Assembly: GCF_023101765.2 (NCBI RefSeq)
Contig: NC_064228.1
Span: 3,898,501-3,962,500, forward strand
Direction of reading: 5' to 3'
Origin: Spodoptera frugiperda
Taxonomy: Eukaryota; Arthropoda; Insecta; Lepidoptera; Noctuidae
Length of the DNA stretch: 64,000 nt
This document shows positions 45,119-55,400 of the stretch, piece by piece. Each line of letters begins with the position of its first letter. The stretch's first letter is position 1. A model generated the notes under the pieces. The model saw only the letters and a list, made by a program, of their open reading frames with translations. It was not told the origin of the DNA and did no database searches. The translations under genes were made by a program, and so were the position numbers.

Positions 45119-45852
45119 TGATGGCTTTTTGATTTTGCGAAGTCTCATCCCTTGCTCACCGCAATAAAATTTACCTAGAGGGTGGCTCTCATAGTGTAAG
45201 TGCACAAAAGTGTTACAATGCTGTTGCAATGAAAACTACAATAACGAAATCTTTAATATCTACCAAATTAAAACAAAAACAATCACTATTTAGTACCTGC
45301 AGCGTACATTTAAAGCTCGGCAATAAAACACAAACAACTATAAAACGCAACTGTTTATTGCAGCAACATAAAACCAGCAACAAAGTTGACAACGCTGTCA
45401 ACAAAGTTGCCCGCTTGCACAGACACTTTGTTTCTTTAAAAAGAAAAAAGTTTATGATTAATCCTACGAACAGCTTTAGAAACAAAAGAAATTAGTCTTT
45501 ATAATAAAAGTACTTGGAGCACTTTTTCTTTGTCGAGGTAAATGTGAAGTTTTCAAAGAATAGCATATTTTTCATACATATGTGTTTGTAGTTAAGTTAC
45601 TTGATAAAAATGTTGAAAAACATTTTTGTTTACAGTAATTTGTATGCAAAACGAGTATAAAAGTTTAGTTTTTATTATTTAATGTACACCTTTATGCAAC
45701 TAGATTTAAGGTATAGGTTACTTTTTTATCAAAGATAAGTTTTTCAATTTAGAAGACAAATGGTTTTGGAAATCGCAATTTGAATCGTGATGGAGATCGC
45801 ATTTGAAAAGAATCAGGTTTATCAGAGAACCAGTATATTAAATAATTACGAT
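45119..45852. other. Unassigned stretch
   Basis: Two fully overlapping antisense frames (45213-45495), Lys/Asn-rich on plus and Leu/Val/Cys-rich on minus, mirror each other's composition; neither has a domain I recognise. Confidence 0.4.
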
Positions 45853-46101
45853 CAACAGATCACCTGATGACACCCTAAACACCAGAGGCGTTACAAGTGC
45901 GTTGCCGGCCTTTTAGGGGTTAGGAATTTAAGGGTTTTTGGGGAATCGGGGATTGGAAAGATTGGGGAGGGGGGTAATTGGGCCTCCGGTAACCTCACTC
46001 ACACAACGAAAGCGTTGTTTCACGTCAGTTTACTATGAAACCGTGGTATCACTGCGGTCGAGCCAGCCCATTCGTGCCGAAGCATGGCTCTCCCACACTT
46101 A
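45853..46101 (-). mobile_element. SINE-A, internally deleted near its 3' end
   Basis: CAGATCACCTGATGACACCC (the GGCGGCGGCGATTGC block is missing), GTTGCCGGCCTTTTAGGGGT, AACCTCACTCACACAACGAA and CATGGCTCTCCCACACTT. Confidence 0.7.
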
Positions 46102-46439
46102 GGTAAACAATCTGACAAAGTGAACACATTAATATAAGAAAAAAGAAAAGATAGAAAGAAATCAAAAGAAAATACTTTTAGTTAGCAATAGCCGGTGAGA
46201 AATTGAGAATATATGGTCGGCTTAGCTATCACAGATTTTATCTCCGTCGACAATCGCAAGGCATTAGTCACGATTCACAAAATACTGGATTTTACGCTCC
46301 GCCGAGCAATGGAAGGTGGTGTCGACTTGAGAAATATGTGCCTTTACGTACGGCGTTTGTTTTTAGATTATACTTTAGCTTAAGATATTTTAGGGAACAG
46401 TGAGTAAATTTCCCTAAGATCGGAAAGGGAGGATCCTCC

Positions 46440-46600
46440 GACCAGGCGAGGTGATCGTGTCTGGCAGATCACTGTCCAATAGTAATAGATTTAGATTTAG
46501 ATTTCAGCCATGATCGTCCCACTACAGGGCGAAGGCCTCCCTACCCTCCTTCCACTCCTCTCTGTTTAAAGCTTTTTGCGGCCAAACCTAGTCATAGCTT
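46440..46600 (+). repeat. Interspersed repeat with a CCCACTACAGGGCGAAGGCC motif
   Basis: The motif CGTCCCACTACAGGGCGAAGG followed by CCTCCCT resembles a widespread moth retroelement 3' signature (ccactgctgggc-aaaggcct); SINE-E carries a related version. Only one copy here, so the boundaries are loose. Confidence 0.35.
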
Positions 46601-46635
46601 GTCAATAGTAATATGGTGGGATAAAATATATTATA

Positions 46636-46780
46636 TCCGGAGTCTGTGTTTCCTGTATAACCTGGATATCTTTAAAGCCCGAGTGAATAGGTTGCTTATG
46701 GGCAGACATGCTCCATTGTAGGCATCATGACGTATCAGGCGAGATAGCGGCCAAACGTCGACCCATTAAACGTAAAAAAA
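46636..46780 (+). mobile_element. LINE-end 1 fragment
   Basis: CCGGAGTCTGTGTTTCCTGT, CCCGAGTGAATAGGTTGCTT, GCAGACATGCTCCATTGTAG and GCGAGATAGCGGCCAAACGT, ending in an A run. The reading frame has small deletions relative to the copy at 22464. Confidence 0.55.
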
Positions 46781-47143
46781 TTACGTGTAGGTACAAATGA
46801 TAGTAATTACGAATTATATAAAACAAATAGCAAGTCATTACATATTATGTATAAACTGACTAAAGAATTTAGTCTCTATAACAAGTCATCAAAGTCTAAT
46901 TTACTAACAAAAGTTATATATTTTAAAACTGCTACCTTTTCAGTAGACTACAGAAGATTAATTATGTTTTTATGTCAAGGCGCTTTAATACATATTGTCA
47001 AAGGAAAATTGGAGAAAGCTAAATTAATGATTGTCTCAGTCTTTTAGATTGTAGGCCCTTTGTTAATGGCTACCATTGTGATGTCAATTTAAATGTATGG
47101 AGCTTGGTTTTGTGTCAGGCTGTGTAATCTTTATTATGTAGGA

Positions 47144-48743
47144 CTAGCTTCTGCCCGCGACTCCGTCCGCGCGGATGTCGGTCTTCGCGTGGAAGTTTTA
47201 TTTCTCCATTTTGAGTAACTCTGACAATGACATCTTATAAATATCTATTGGACCCAAATACGGCGAGGCCCATAATAATTAAGGAGATCCCTCTATTGAG
47301 CTACTGCTGTTGAGCAGAATAAAACTGAAAAATAAAAAAAAAAAAATTCTACGTATTTTTCCAGGATAAAAAGTAACCTATTTTATGTCCAGGATAATAA
47401 GACATAATTATACCAAGTTTCATCGAAATCAAACCGTTAGTTTTCACGTGATGCCTGAACATATATAGACAGACAGACAAAAAAATTATAATCACATATT
47501 TGGGTTTGGTATCGATCCAGTAACACCCTGCTATTTATTTTTTCTATATTTTTAATGAGCAGAATTGACCCTTCTACAGATTTATTATAGCCCGCGACTT
47601 CGTTCGCGTGGAATAGTGACTTCCGGCAAATTTTTGGTTTTAACCACATTGTTCCCGATTTCGCGGGATCTCTTCAAAAATGAGATGTGGAAGATATTCT
47701 AGGGAACTCCTCAAAAATCAACATAATGAGCTCTGCGTTTGAATTTAATAGATGTATACTCACTTAGGGCATTGAAAAAATAGTTTAAAAACGGACTTAA
47801 ACTAAAGAAATGTTATAATCTTTCCGAACTTAAGATGAAAACTAACTTAAAACTAAAGAATTAAAGAAAGCTACGAATTACGAATTTATAACAATTAAAA
47901 AAGAAATTATATTACAACCTATCCTCAATGCTATAATAACCAAGCTTAAACTAAATAATTTAAAAGAGACGACTTAAATCTAATTAATTTATAAATTATA
48001 GACTTATAATTTTATTAAACAAACTAACTACAGGTGACAGTAACTACTAATAATATCGATATCAAACTAAACCTACGTTTAATAATTTAACCAGAAATCC
48101 AGGAAAACTCAACAAATAAACTTTTTAATAGACAAATACAACGAAACCAATTTAGAATACACGAAACAGCAGGACCACTGCAGACAAATAATCATACGAC
48201 TTATAGTACACTATTTCCACAACAGTACCGAAGCGCTCGGCCGATACCCAACCAAATGAATGTAACGAAATTTAACGTTTATTTTTATTTTTTGAAATAA
48301 AAACTATCCTATGTCCTTTCTAAGGTTCTAAACTATATCTGTACCAAATTTCAACCAAATCCGTCAAATAGTTGCGGAGATTAATGGTATAAGCATAGAA
48401 TAGTGTTCGACGTGATTCTTTAATTTGACATAACTTTTTTATTTATGAACCGATTGACATGAAACAAACACTAAATGTAAATTTAAGCATCCCACAATAT
48501 ATTCGTGAAAACCGCATCCAACTCGGATCAGCCGTTTCTGAGATTAGCGCGCACAGACGAACAGACAAACAGACAAACAGACAAACAGACAAACAGACAA
48601 ACCGACAAACAGACAAACAGACAAAAAAAAAGATAATTACATTTTTGGGTTCGACATCGACATAACAATAACCCCTGCTATTTTTTTTATTTTTATTTTC
48701 AATGTACAGACAGCACTTTTCTACGATTTTATTATATGTATAG
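47144..48743 (+). mobile_element. Composite retroelement-like unit with 11-bp target duplication
   Basis: ATTATGTAGGA occurs at 47133-47143 and 48744-48754. Inside are two related modules in tandem. Each opens with a GCCCGCGACT(T/C)CGT(T/C)CGCG block (47152, 47591), carries an ACAGACAAA-type repeat and a TTTGGGTT(T/C) block, and closes with TTTTATTATA-like sequence (about 47590 and 48735). Module 1 is about 445 bp, module 2 about 1155 bp. No protein. The shared target duplication suggests both moved together or one landed exactly at the other's end. Confidence 0.6.
48551..48631 (+). repeat. ACAGACAA tandem repeat inside the composite unit
   Basis: About nine copies of the 8-base unit ACAGACAA (one with ACCGACAA), then an A run. 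The inverted relative at 51640-51675 has only about four. Confidence 0.75.
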
Positions 48744-48940
48744 ATTATGTAGGATTATGGTTCATTAACCTTGGGGTTGATTAAGTCGTGTGATACCTTT
48801 ATTTTCGCCAGTTGTGGTATGAATTTTATGTTGTTTAATGTAGGTACAACATGTTGGATGTATTTTAAAATTAATTTTGAAGACAATACTTCAAAATTAT
48901 GTCAGCAAACTTTAGACACTCGTATTAAAAAAAGGGAATT

Positions 48941-49108
48941 GTAAAGGTTTCTCCTATGTCGTGAGTGCGTTTAAAAATATGCAAGTTCACAAACACATCG
49001 CACCCAGATCCGAAACTACAATTTGTTGTTCACACAAAGAGTTGCGCCGTGCGAGAATCAAACCCGGTACGTGTAGTCATTCAATCCTCAGCTCAAGCCA
49101 ACCGAGCA
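48941..49108 (-). mobile_element. SINE-D
   Basis: Plus strand shows TCTCCTATGTCGTGAGTGCG, GCACCCAGATCCGAAACTAC, AAGAGTTGCGCCGTGCGAGA and ATCAAACCCGG (B box in reverse). Confidence 0.55.
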
Positions 49109-49693
49109 GTAATTTAGCAGGTTTATTTCTTTATTAAAGGAATAACCAGAGGTGTTTTACTTTTTATACAATTTCTTCATTCACAGTTAGCGTAAAATAA
49201 ATGTAAAGATTTGATATCGTAAATAATCACATAAATACATACCAAAAAACTTAACTCCAAAATCTTACAAAAAAAACCGGTTTTATTTCATCAAAAATCA
49301 AAAACAGCAGCCTAAATAAAAATACTCTTAAGAATAAATAAATAATCAAAGCACAAACCGCACCTTTTTCAAACAGGTCCCCATTAGAGCCTTTTTTACA
49401 TTGGAAAAAGGAAACAGTATCGATTGGGCCCAAGGAGGGTTGGTTTCGACCCCTCTGCGGAAGGTTATTTGGGGTCAAGGGCATTTTTCATACTGGCACA
49501 CCCCTTAAGGGCTTGCCTTGAATGTCAAAAGGGTGACCATGGAACTACCATTTTATTTATGGTGATTATTTTAATGAAGAGAACAGGTGTTAGTTTTGGT
49601 TAATAAAAATCACCTGGTTATGGTTGCTTTACTTTGATTTCAAAATCATACGGCTGCTTGATTTATGTAACACTATAATAATTTTACCTGTGA

Positions 49694-49875
49694 TTTTTTT
49701 ATTGTAAACCCGGTAACGGTAAACGAGCGCAGATGGATCACCTGATGGTAAGCAATCACTGCCACCCATGGACACCTGAAACACCAAAGACGTTACAAGT
49801 GCGTTGCCGGCCTTTTGGGGGTTAGGAATTTAAAGGTTGTTGGGGAATCGGGGATAAGGAAGATTGGGGAGGAAT
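49694..49875 (-). mobile_element. SINE-A 3' part, member of an inverted pair
   Basis: GGTAAACGAGCGCAGATGGA, TTGCCGGCCTTTTGGGGGTT and GGATAAGGAAGATTGGGGAG. It stops 54 bases before a plus-strand copy. Confidence 0.65.
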
Positions 49876-49928
49876 TTTAGAAAGTCTTTCAAAGTGATTC
49901 CCTTCTCTTTGAGCAAGGATTGTGAAGC

Positions 49929-50125
49929 GAACACCGACGTGAAACAACGCTTGCACTGTTTTTCACCGTGTGAGTGAGATTACCGAAGACCCAATACTCC
50001 TCCACTCATTCCCAATTACCAAATTCCCTATTCTCAAATCCCTAACCCCCAAAAGGTCTAACGCACTAACGCCTCTGGTCCGATCGCTTACCATCAGGTG
50101 ATCCATATGCTACGCAATAAAAAAT
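49929..50125 (+). mobile_element. SINE-A, member of an inverted pair
   Basis: AACACCGACGTGAAACAACG, GTGTGAGTGAGATTACCGAA, TAACCCCCAAAAGGTC and CGCTTACCATCAGGTGATCC, with an AATAAAAAATG tail. Confidence 0.6.
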
Positions 50126-50404
50126 GTACACCTCTATTTCTATTTACATAAAAACAAAATCGTTATGTATATTAAATGTATTTCGCAATTAATATAAAAT
50201 GAAACAATAAAAAAAGCAATTTGCCGTTTCCAATTACCTTTCCAATATCACTCTGCCGTTTCAGGTAATCGTCTTGCCGTTTACACTGAAACTTCAGCTA
50301 TGTTTACAGCTGAAAAGGCTTTTAACGTAACTGAGTTAGGATTATATGTTAGTATCAGCACTCTAGTTGATGCACTCTGCTATATAGCTGGGTAGTTATT
50401 ATCT

Positions 50405-50547
50405 TAGTTATATTATAAATGTGAAAGTTTGTATGTTTATTTGTTTGTTACTCCTTCGCGTCAAAACGTCTGAAGGGATCGGGATGAAATTTGGAACAGA
50501 GGTAGATTATTGTCTGGAACATAGGTTTTTATCCCACGATAACGAGG
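50405..50547 (-). repeat. LINE-end 4 type repeat joined to SINE-C
   Basis: ATTATAAATGTGAAAGTTTG, CGGGATGAAATTTGGAACAG and TTTTATCCCACGATAACGAG. The usual GCGGGCGAAGCC end is missing where a minus-strand SINE-C starts. Confidence 0.5.
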
Positions 50548-50650
50548 GTTTTGAGGAGGGAAAATCATCCAATGACTTCTCCTGCCTTGGGCGAAGCGAA
50601 AGGGAGTTGACTAAAACCACCCCGTTCCTATTCCGGCTTTTCGAGCTGAT
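50548..50650 (-). mobile_element. SINE-C joined to a LINE-end 4 repeat
   Basis: GGTTTTGAGGAGGGAAAATC, TGACTTCTCCTGCCTTGGGC and AAACCACCCCGTTCCTATTC. The GTGTCAGACTCTTA block is shortened. Confidence 0.6.
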
Positions 50651-50760
50651 ATCTGCTGTTTTCTTTGAGTGGTTAGGAATAAAAAATAGCTTTCTGATGT
50701 ATAAAAATGTATACTTTCTTATTCTGTTTCTATACAAATCAATAATGTTTACTAGTAGAT

Positions 50761-50858
50761 AACGCTAGCGTTGTTTCACGTCGGTTTTCTTTGAGAATGT
50801 GGTACCGTACTCCAAACACGCCAACCCATTCATGTCGAAACATGGCTCCCCCTCGCAA
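50761..50858 (-). mobile_element. SINE-A 5' head only
   Basis: AACGCTAGCGTTGTTTCACG, GTCGGTTTTCTTTGAGAATG and GAAACATGGCTCCCC, the head of the family on the minus strand. Confidence 0.5.
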
Positions 50859-50994
50859 ACTTTTATTTTCAATACTTTTCACCTAACTATACCATTGTTT
50901 ATTTTATTCCAACTACTTTTTACCCAAACTCTCGATACGAATGGCTTACAAATCCTAGGGGGATGGCCTAATAGACATCTTTGGTAAACCGCAC

Positions 50995-51090
50995 CGGTTT
51001 CTGTGACGTCATCGGATATGTATAGTGGCTTAACATGTCGGCAGCTGCATACCCAAACGGGCCTTTAGGGACATACAGGCTGCTCCATTT
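50995..51090 (+). repeat. Low-similarity repeat pair member
   Basis: GTGACGTCATCGGATATGTA, then AAACGGGCCTTTAGGGACAT and ACAGGCTG parallels 54068-54165 (GTGACGTCATCGCCTATACA, GAACGGGCCATCGGGGAAAT). Confidence 0.35.
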
Positions 51091-51249
51091 AAGACAAGAT
51101 TGCTATACAGGTTGTTATTTTTCTTAAATGTTTTTTTGCGTTTTGTTTTTTTAGAATGTGTTGCGTATGTTTCTATATTTTTTTTTGTTGCTTGCTAACT
51201 ATAAAGTTATATTACAACAAGATTATTACACAAGATCCGAATGATACAA

Positions 51250-51504
51250 CGTAACTTCACGCCTTTTATTCCCGAAGGGGTCGGCAGAGGTGCACATCAT
51301 AGTATGTAATGACGCTATGCCTACAATGTACACCCGCCTATTGCCATATACTGAGTACAATTCAGAACTCCGTGCTTCTACTGAAACTGAAATAAATTCT
51401 AAAAGCTGAAAAAAGCCCAGTAATACTTTGGCCGATTCAGGAATTGAACCCAAAACCCCTTGTCCGGTAGTTGCACTTGCAACCACTCAGCCAACGAGGC
51501 AGTC
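51250..51504 (-). mobile_element. SINE-B, nearly full length
   Basis: On the minus strand: TGCCTCGTTGGCTGAGTGGT head, a B box written in reverse as ATTGAACC within GAATTGAACCCAAAACCCC, and the 3' end CTCTGCCGACCCCTTCGGGA. Confidence 0.7.
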
Positions 51505-51936
51505 AAATAGTATAACAGATTTATCTATACATATAATAAAATCGTAGAAAAGTGCTGTCTGTACATTGAAAATAAAAATAAAAAAAATAGCAGGGGTTAT
51601 TGTTATGTCGATGTCGAACCCAAAAATGTAATTAACTTTTTTTTTGTCTGTTTGTCTGTTTGTCTGTTCGTCTGTGCGCGCTAATCTCAGAAACGGCTGA
51701 TCCGAGTTGGATGCGGTTTTCACGAATATATTGTGGGATGCTTAAATTTACATTTAGTGTTTGTTTCATGTCAATCGGTTCATAAATAAAAAAGTTATGT
51801 CAAATTAAAGAATCACGTCGAACATTCTATGCTTATACCATTAATCTCCGCAACTATTTGACGGATTTGGTTGAAATTTGGTACAGATATAGTTTAGAAC
51901 CTTAGAAAGGACATAGATATATTTTTATTTCAAAAA

Positions 51937-52071
51937 TCAAAAAATAAAATAAAAATAAAATAAAAATAAAATAAAAATAAAATAAAAATAAAAAAATTAA
52001 TAAAAATAAAAATAAAAATAAAAATAAATTAAAAAAAAATAAAAATAAAATAAAATAAAAATAAAAATAAA

Positions 52072-52102
<31 letters not shown>

Positions 52103-52139
52103 TAAAAATAAAATAAAAATAAAATAAAAATAAAATAAA

Positions 52140-52170
<31 letters not shown>

Positions 52171-52714
52171 TAAAAATAAAAATAAAAATAAAAATAAAAA
52201 TAAAAATAAAAATAAAATAAAAATAAAAATAAAATAAAAATAAAATAAAATAAAATAAAATAAAATAAAAATAAAATAAAAATAAAATAAAAATAAAAAT
52301 AAAAATAAAATAAAAATAAAAATAAAATAAAAATAAAATAAAATGAAAATAAAATAAAAATAAAATAAAAATAAAAATAAAAATAAAATAAAATAAAATA
52401 AAATAAAATAAAATAAAATAAAATAAAATTAAAATAAAAATAAAATAAAAATAAAAATAAAATAAAAATAAAATAAAAATAAAATAAAAATAAAATAAAA
52501 ATAAAATAAAAATAAAATAAAAATAAAATAAAAATAAAATAAAAATAAAATAAAAATAAAATAAAAATAAAAATAAAAATAAAATAAAAATAAAATAAAA
52601 ATAAAATAAAAATAAAATAAAAATAAAATAAAAATAAAATAAAAATAAAATAAAAATAAAATAAAAATAAAATAAAAATAAAATAAAAATAAAATAAAAA
52701 TAAAATAAAAAATA
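51937..52714. repeat. AAAAT/AAAATA microsatellite array, about 0.78 kb
   Basis: Alternating AAAAT and AAAAATA units with almost no other base (one G near 52345). In the sister copy at about 48280-48300 the same spot holds only a few TTTTATTTTT units. The long minus-strand reading frame here, rich in Phe, Ile, Leu and Tyr, is a by-product of the repeat. Confidence 0.85.
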
Positions 52715-52735
52715 AATTTGTTCCGGACATACAGC

Positions 52736-53200
52736 GCCATCTATTGTTCAATTTCGTACTTATAGTACGGAATTGAACAATGTCGGGCTGTTCCTATACT
52801 CCGTAGATAGATGGCGTTGATCGCGCAATGGTGTAATTACAATTGTTCAGTTCATGTTATTGTTTTAATTCATTGGAAATTTGTTTTTACAAAATAGTAA
52901 AAAGCAATGAAAAATATAACATAATACAACTTTTAGTACAAAGAAAACGCTCTAACGGAGTATAGATAATTCTATGTCGATCGTTACACGACTTCGGTTC
53001 ATGTTATTGTTTTAATTCATCGAAAAAAGTTAACAAATAGTAAAAAGGTATGAAAAAAATTATATCAATATAATTAAACTTTTAGTACAAAGAAAATGCC
53101 CGAACGGAGTATAAATAAATAATCCAAGTTGTCTTTATCCTCGATAGATGGCGTTGGGATCGAAATAGATTGCGCTATGGTTTTGTTACAATTATTTGGT
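52736..53200 (-). repeat. Element centre with an internal tandem duplication
   Basis: TTCATGTTATTGTTTTAATT occurs at about 52850 and 52998. Each copy is followed by TAGTAAAAAG and ACTTTTAGTACAAAGAAAA, giving two diverged units of about 120-150 bp. ATAGATGGCGTTG occurs near 52790 and 53145. Confidence 0.55.
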
Positions 53201-54067
53201 TGGGTATCGGCCGAGCGCTTCGGTACTATTGTAGAAAATGTGTATTATCAGTCGTATGATTATTTGTCTGTAGTGGTCCTGCTGTTTCGTATATTCTAAA
53301 TTGGTTTCGTTGTATTTGTCAATTAATAAGTTTATTTGTTGGGTTTTCCTGGTTTTCTGTTTAAACTTTTTAACGTAGGTTTAGTTTGATATCGATTATT
53401 AGTAGTTACTGTAGTTAGTTTTTTTAATAAAATTGTAAGTCTAATTTATAAATTAATTAGATTAGATTTAAGTCGTTTCTTTTAAATTATTTAGTTTAAG
53501 CTTGGTTATTATAGCATAAAGGATAGGTTCTAATATAATTTCTTTTTTAATTGTTATAAATTCGTAATTCGTAGCTTTCTTTAGTTTTAAGTTAGTTTTC
53601 ATCTTAAGTTCGGAAAGATTATAATATTTCTTTAGTTAAAGTCCGTTTTTAAACTATTTTTTCAATGCCCTAAGTGAGTATACATCTATTAAATTCAAAC
53701 GCAGAGCTCATTATGTTGATTTTTGAAGAGTTCCCTGGAATATCTTCCACATCTCATTTTTGAAAAGATCCCGCGAGATCGGGAACTCATCATCATCATC
53801 AGCCTATAGCTATGGGAACTATGTGGTTAAAACCAAAAATTTGCCGGAAGTCACTATTCCACGCGAACGAAGTCGCGGGCAAAAGCTAGTAGTATAATAA
53901 ACTAATAATAATTATAATTTAAAAATGTAACCTTTTGCTTTTCGGAAAATACACCCGCAATGTAGACACAATTCCTCACAAATTGTACAATGTACATACC
54001 TCAGACCAATGACTATCGAATATCTCCGTGGAATCCTCTAACAAGTAGTGGAACAACCACAAACAGG

Positions 54068-54165
54068 ACCGTGACGTCATCGCCTATACATACACTACAC
54101 AGCGTGTCTCGAAATGTTGTCAGCTCAATTTGAACGGGCCATCGGGGAAATACAGCGTGTTTTGC
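54068..54165 (+). repeat. Low-similarity repeat pair member
   Basis: See the segment at 50995: the same order of CGTGACGTCATCG, CATACACTAC and ACGGGCCATCGGGGAAATAC. The two flank the inverted relative of the composite element. Confidence 0.35.
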
Positions 54166-54373
54166 ATTTTGATATCCGTATAACGTATAAGGTTTACAAA
54201 ATGCTGATGTTTTACTTTAAATAAGGAAAGCTGTAAGCTTTATTCTGATTCTGATACTAAACATAGTTTTTTTATTTTCTTTTTTTTTGGGAAAGTTATA
54301 TTATATTGGAAATAGAATAGAATGAAGCAAACATTATTGTTTACAAAGATTTTTATTAATATCAGATATACAG

Positions 54374-54530
54374 AAGGACTCTTTATCATGAGCAGCGTGC
54401 ATAGATGCGGCAACATCGCGCAGCCTACTGAGATTCGAAACTAGTAGAGATTTTCTCCATTAATTTACGTGAGTAAACCGTGATTTTTAGTTGATTTAGT
54501 ATATCTCACAATAGATATTATAAAAAAAAA
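54374..54530 (+). mobile_element. MITE-I copy
   Basis: Contains GGACTCTTTATCATGAGCAG, the CATCGCGCAGCCTACTGAGA block and an AAACTAGTAGAG block, and ends in a GAGTAAACCGTGATTTTTAG-type terminus followed by an A run. Nearly collinear with the right half of the copy at 5462. Confidence 0.6.
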
Positions 54531-55069
54531 ACACCCTTAACAACTTAACTGTCCAATGAGTCACATATGAGTCACGGAGAACTTTTGGAATAAGTTCAAG
54601 AGTCACAGGTGACTCATTTCTTTATACAACTTTGGCACATACTTTTGTTATGAGCGTGAAGTAATATTATAATTATAATTACGTGAACGTATCGCAAAAA
54701 ATCTAACCTACATGATAACAAAATAAAATTTCGCAAATTTTTGTATCTTTGGTATCAGGTCAAAAAAGAATAGCCGATGGTCGTAGGGTAGTGGTAATTT
54801 GTATTGTATAGGGACAGTGAAGTTGTTAACACTACGTAATAAAGACTAAAATCAACTATCTGACAATAGTGGCAGAATTGAATACACAATACAGCTGATG
54901 TAGACTTACATACTAATAGTCGTTAATACTGATTTCCAGCACTTTACGGGCGTTGGAACATAAATTTTGTGCTGAACAATAAGCTGTGTGGGCACCGTGT
55001 CATAACTAGTCCTGTGTGGGGTGACCATGATATGGGAGGCAAATAATGTAAAGGGTAAGATAATAACTT

Positions 55070-55215
55070 TTATTATAACTTTCGTGAGACATACTAAATT
55101 AATTATTATCATATAACGGTTTGACGAGGAACTCGACTAGTTTCAAGCAATGCTAAAGACTCATATTCATGAGCAGCATTCCGCAACACATGACGCGACG
55201 ATTGTCGCGCTACTG
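55070..55215 (+). mobile_element. MITE-H copy, 3' part missing
   Basis: Begins with a block ending CATACTAAATTAATTATTAT that also precedes the 14.8 kb copy, then has GGTTTGACGAGGAACTCGAC and the family core. It stops after CGACGATTGTCGCGC, before the second inverted end. Confidence 0.6.
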
Positions 55216-55259
55216 CCTACTGGCATCGTAGCAGCTAGGTATAATTTAAGGTTTTTAAT

Positions 55260-55400
55260 TACCACCCTTCCCATTCTTCCCAATCCCCTATTCCCCAACC
55301 ACCCTTAAATTATTAACCCCTAAAAACCCGGCAACGTACTTCTAATGTCTCTGGTATTTCGTGTATTCATGGGTTAGTGGCGTTTGCTTACCATCAGGTA
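55260..55400 (+). mobile_element. SINE-A, 5'-truncated
   Basis: CCTTCCCATTCTTCCCAATC, AACCCCTAAAAACCCGGCAA and GCTTACCATCAGGTAAAAG. Confidence 0.55.

Larger units (their letters stand above)
51518..53889 (-). mobile_element. Inverted relative of the 47.6-48.7 kb module, with expanded centre
   Basis: 53210-53885 is the reverse complement of about 47591-48260 with few differences by eye. 51524-51930 is the reverse complement of about 48275-48743. Between these lie an AAAAT-type array and about 0.5 kb not present in the first copy. TAGTATAA at both outer edges may be a target duplication. Confidence 0.6.

Noticed and set aside
46203..46403. 66-codon plus-strand frame as a possible exon or LINE piece
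   Set aside because: No convincing acceptor or donor and no recognisable motif.
48551..48631. Regularly spaced short repeat that could suggest a CRISPR-like array
   Set aside because: The units are contiguous 8-base ACAGACAA repeats without spacers; a simple satellite in a retroelement.
49251..49484. GC-richer segment near 49370-49500 as a possible exon
   Set aside because: No splice-bounded conserved frame could be supported on either strand.
50421..50762. 113-codon plus-strand frame
   Set aside because: It crosses a LINE-end 4 repeat and an antisense SINE-C; composition of a repeat junction, not a gene.
52029..52751. 240-codon minus-strand frame, longest in the window
   Set aside because: It is the translation of an AAAAT-type repeat (only Phe, Ile, Leu, Tyr and a few others); no gene.
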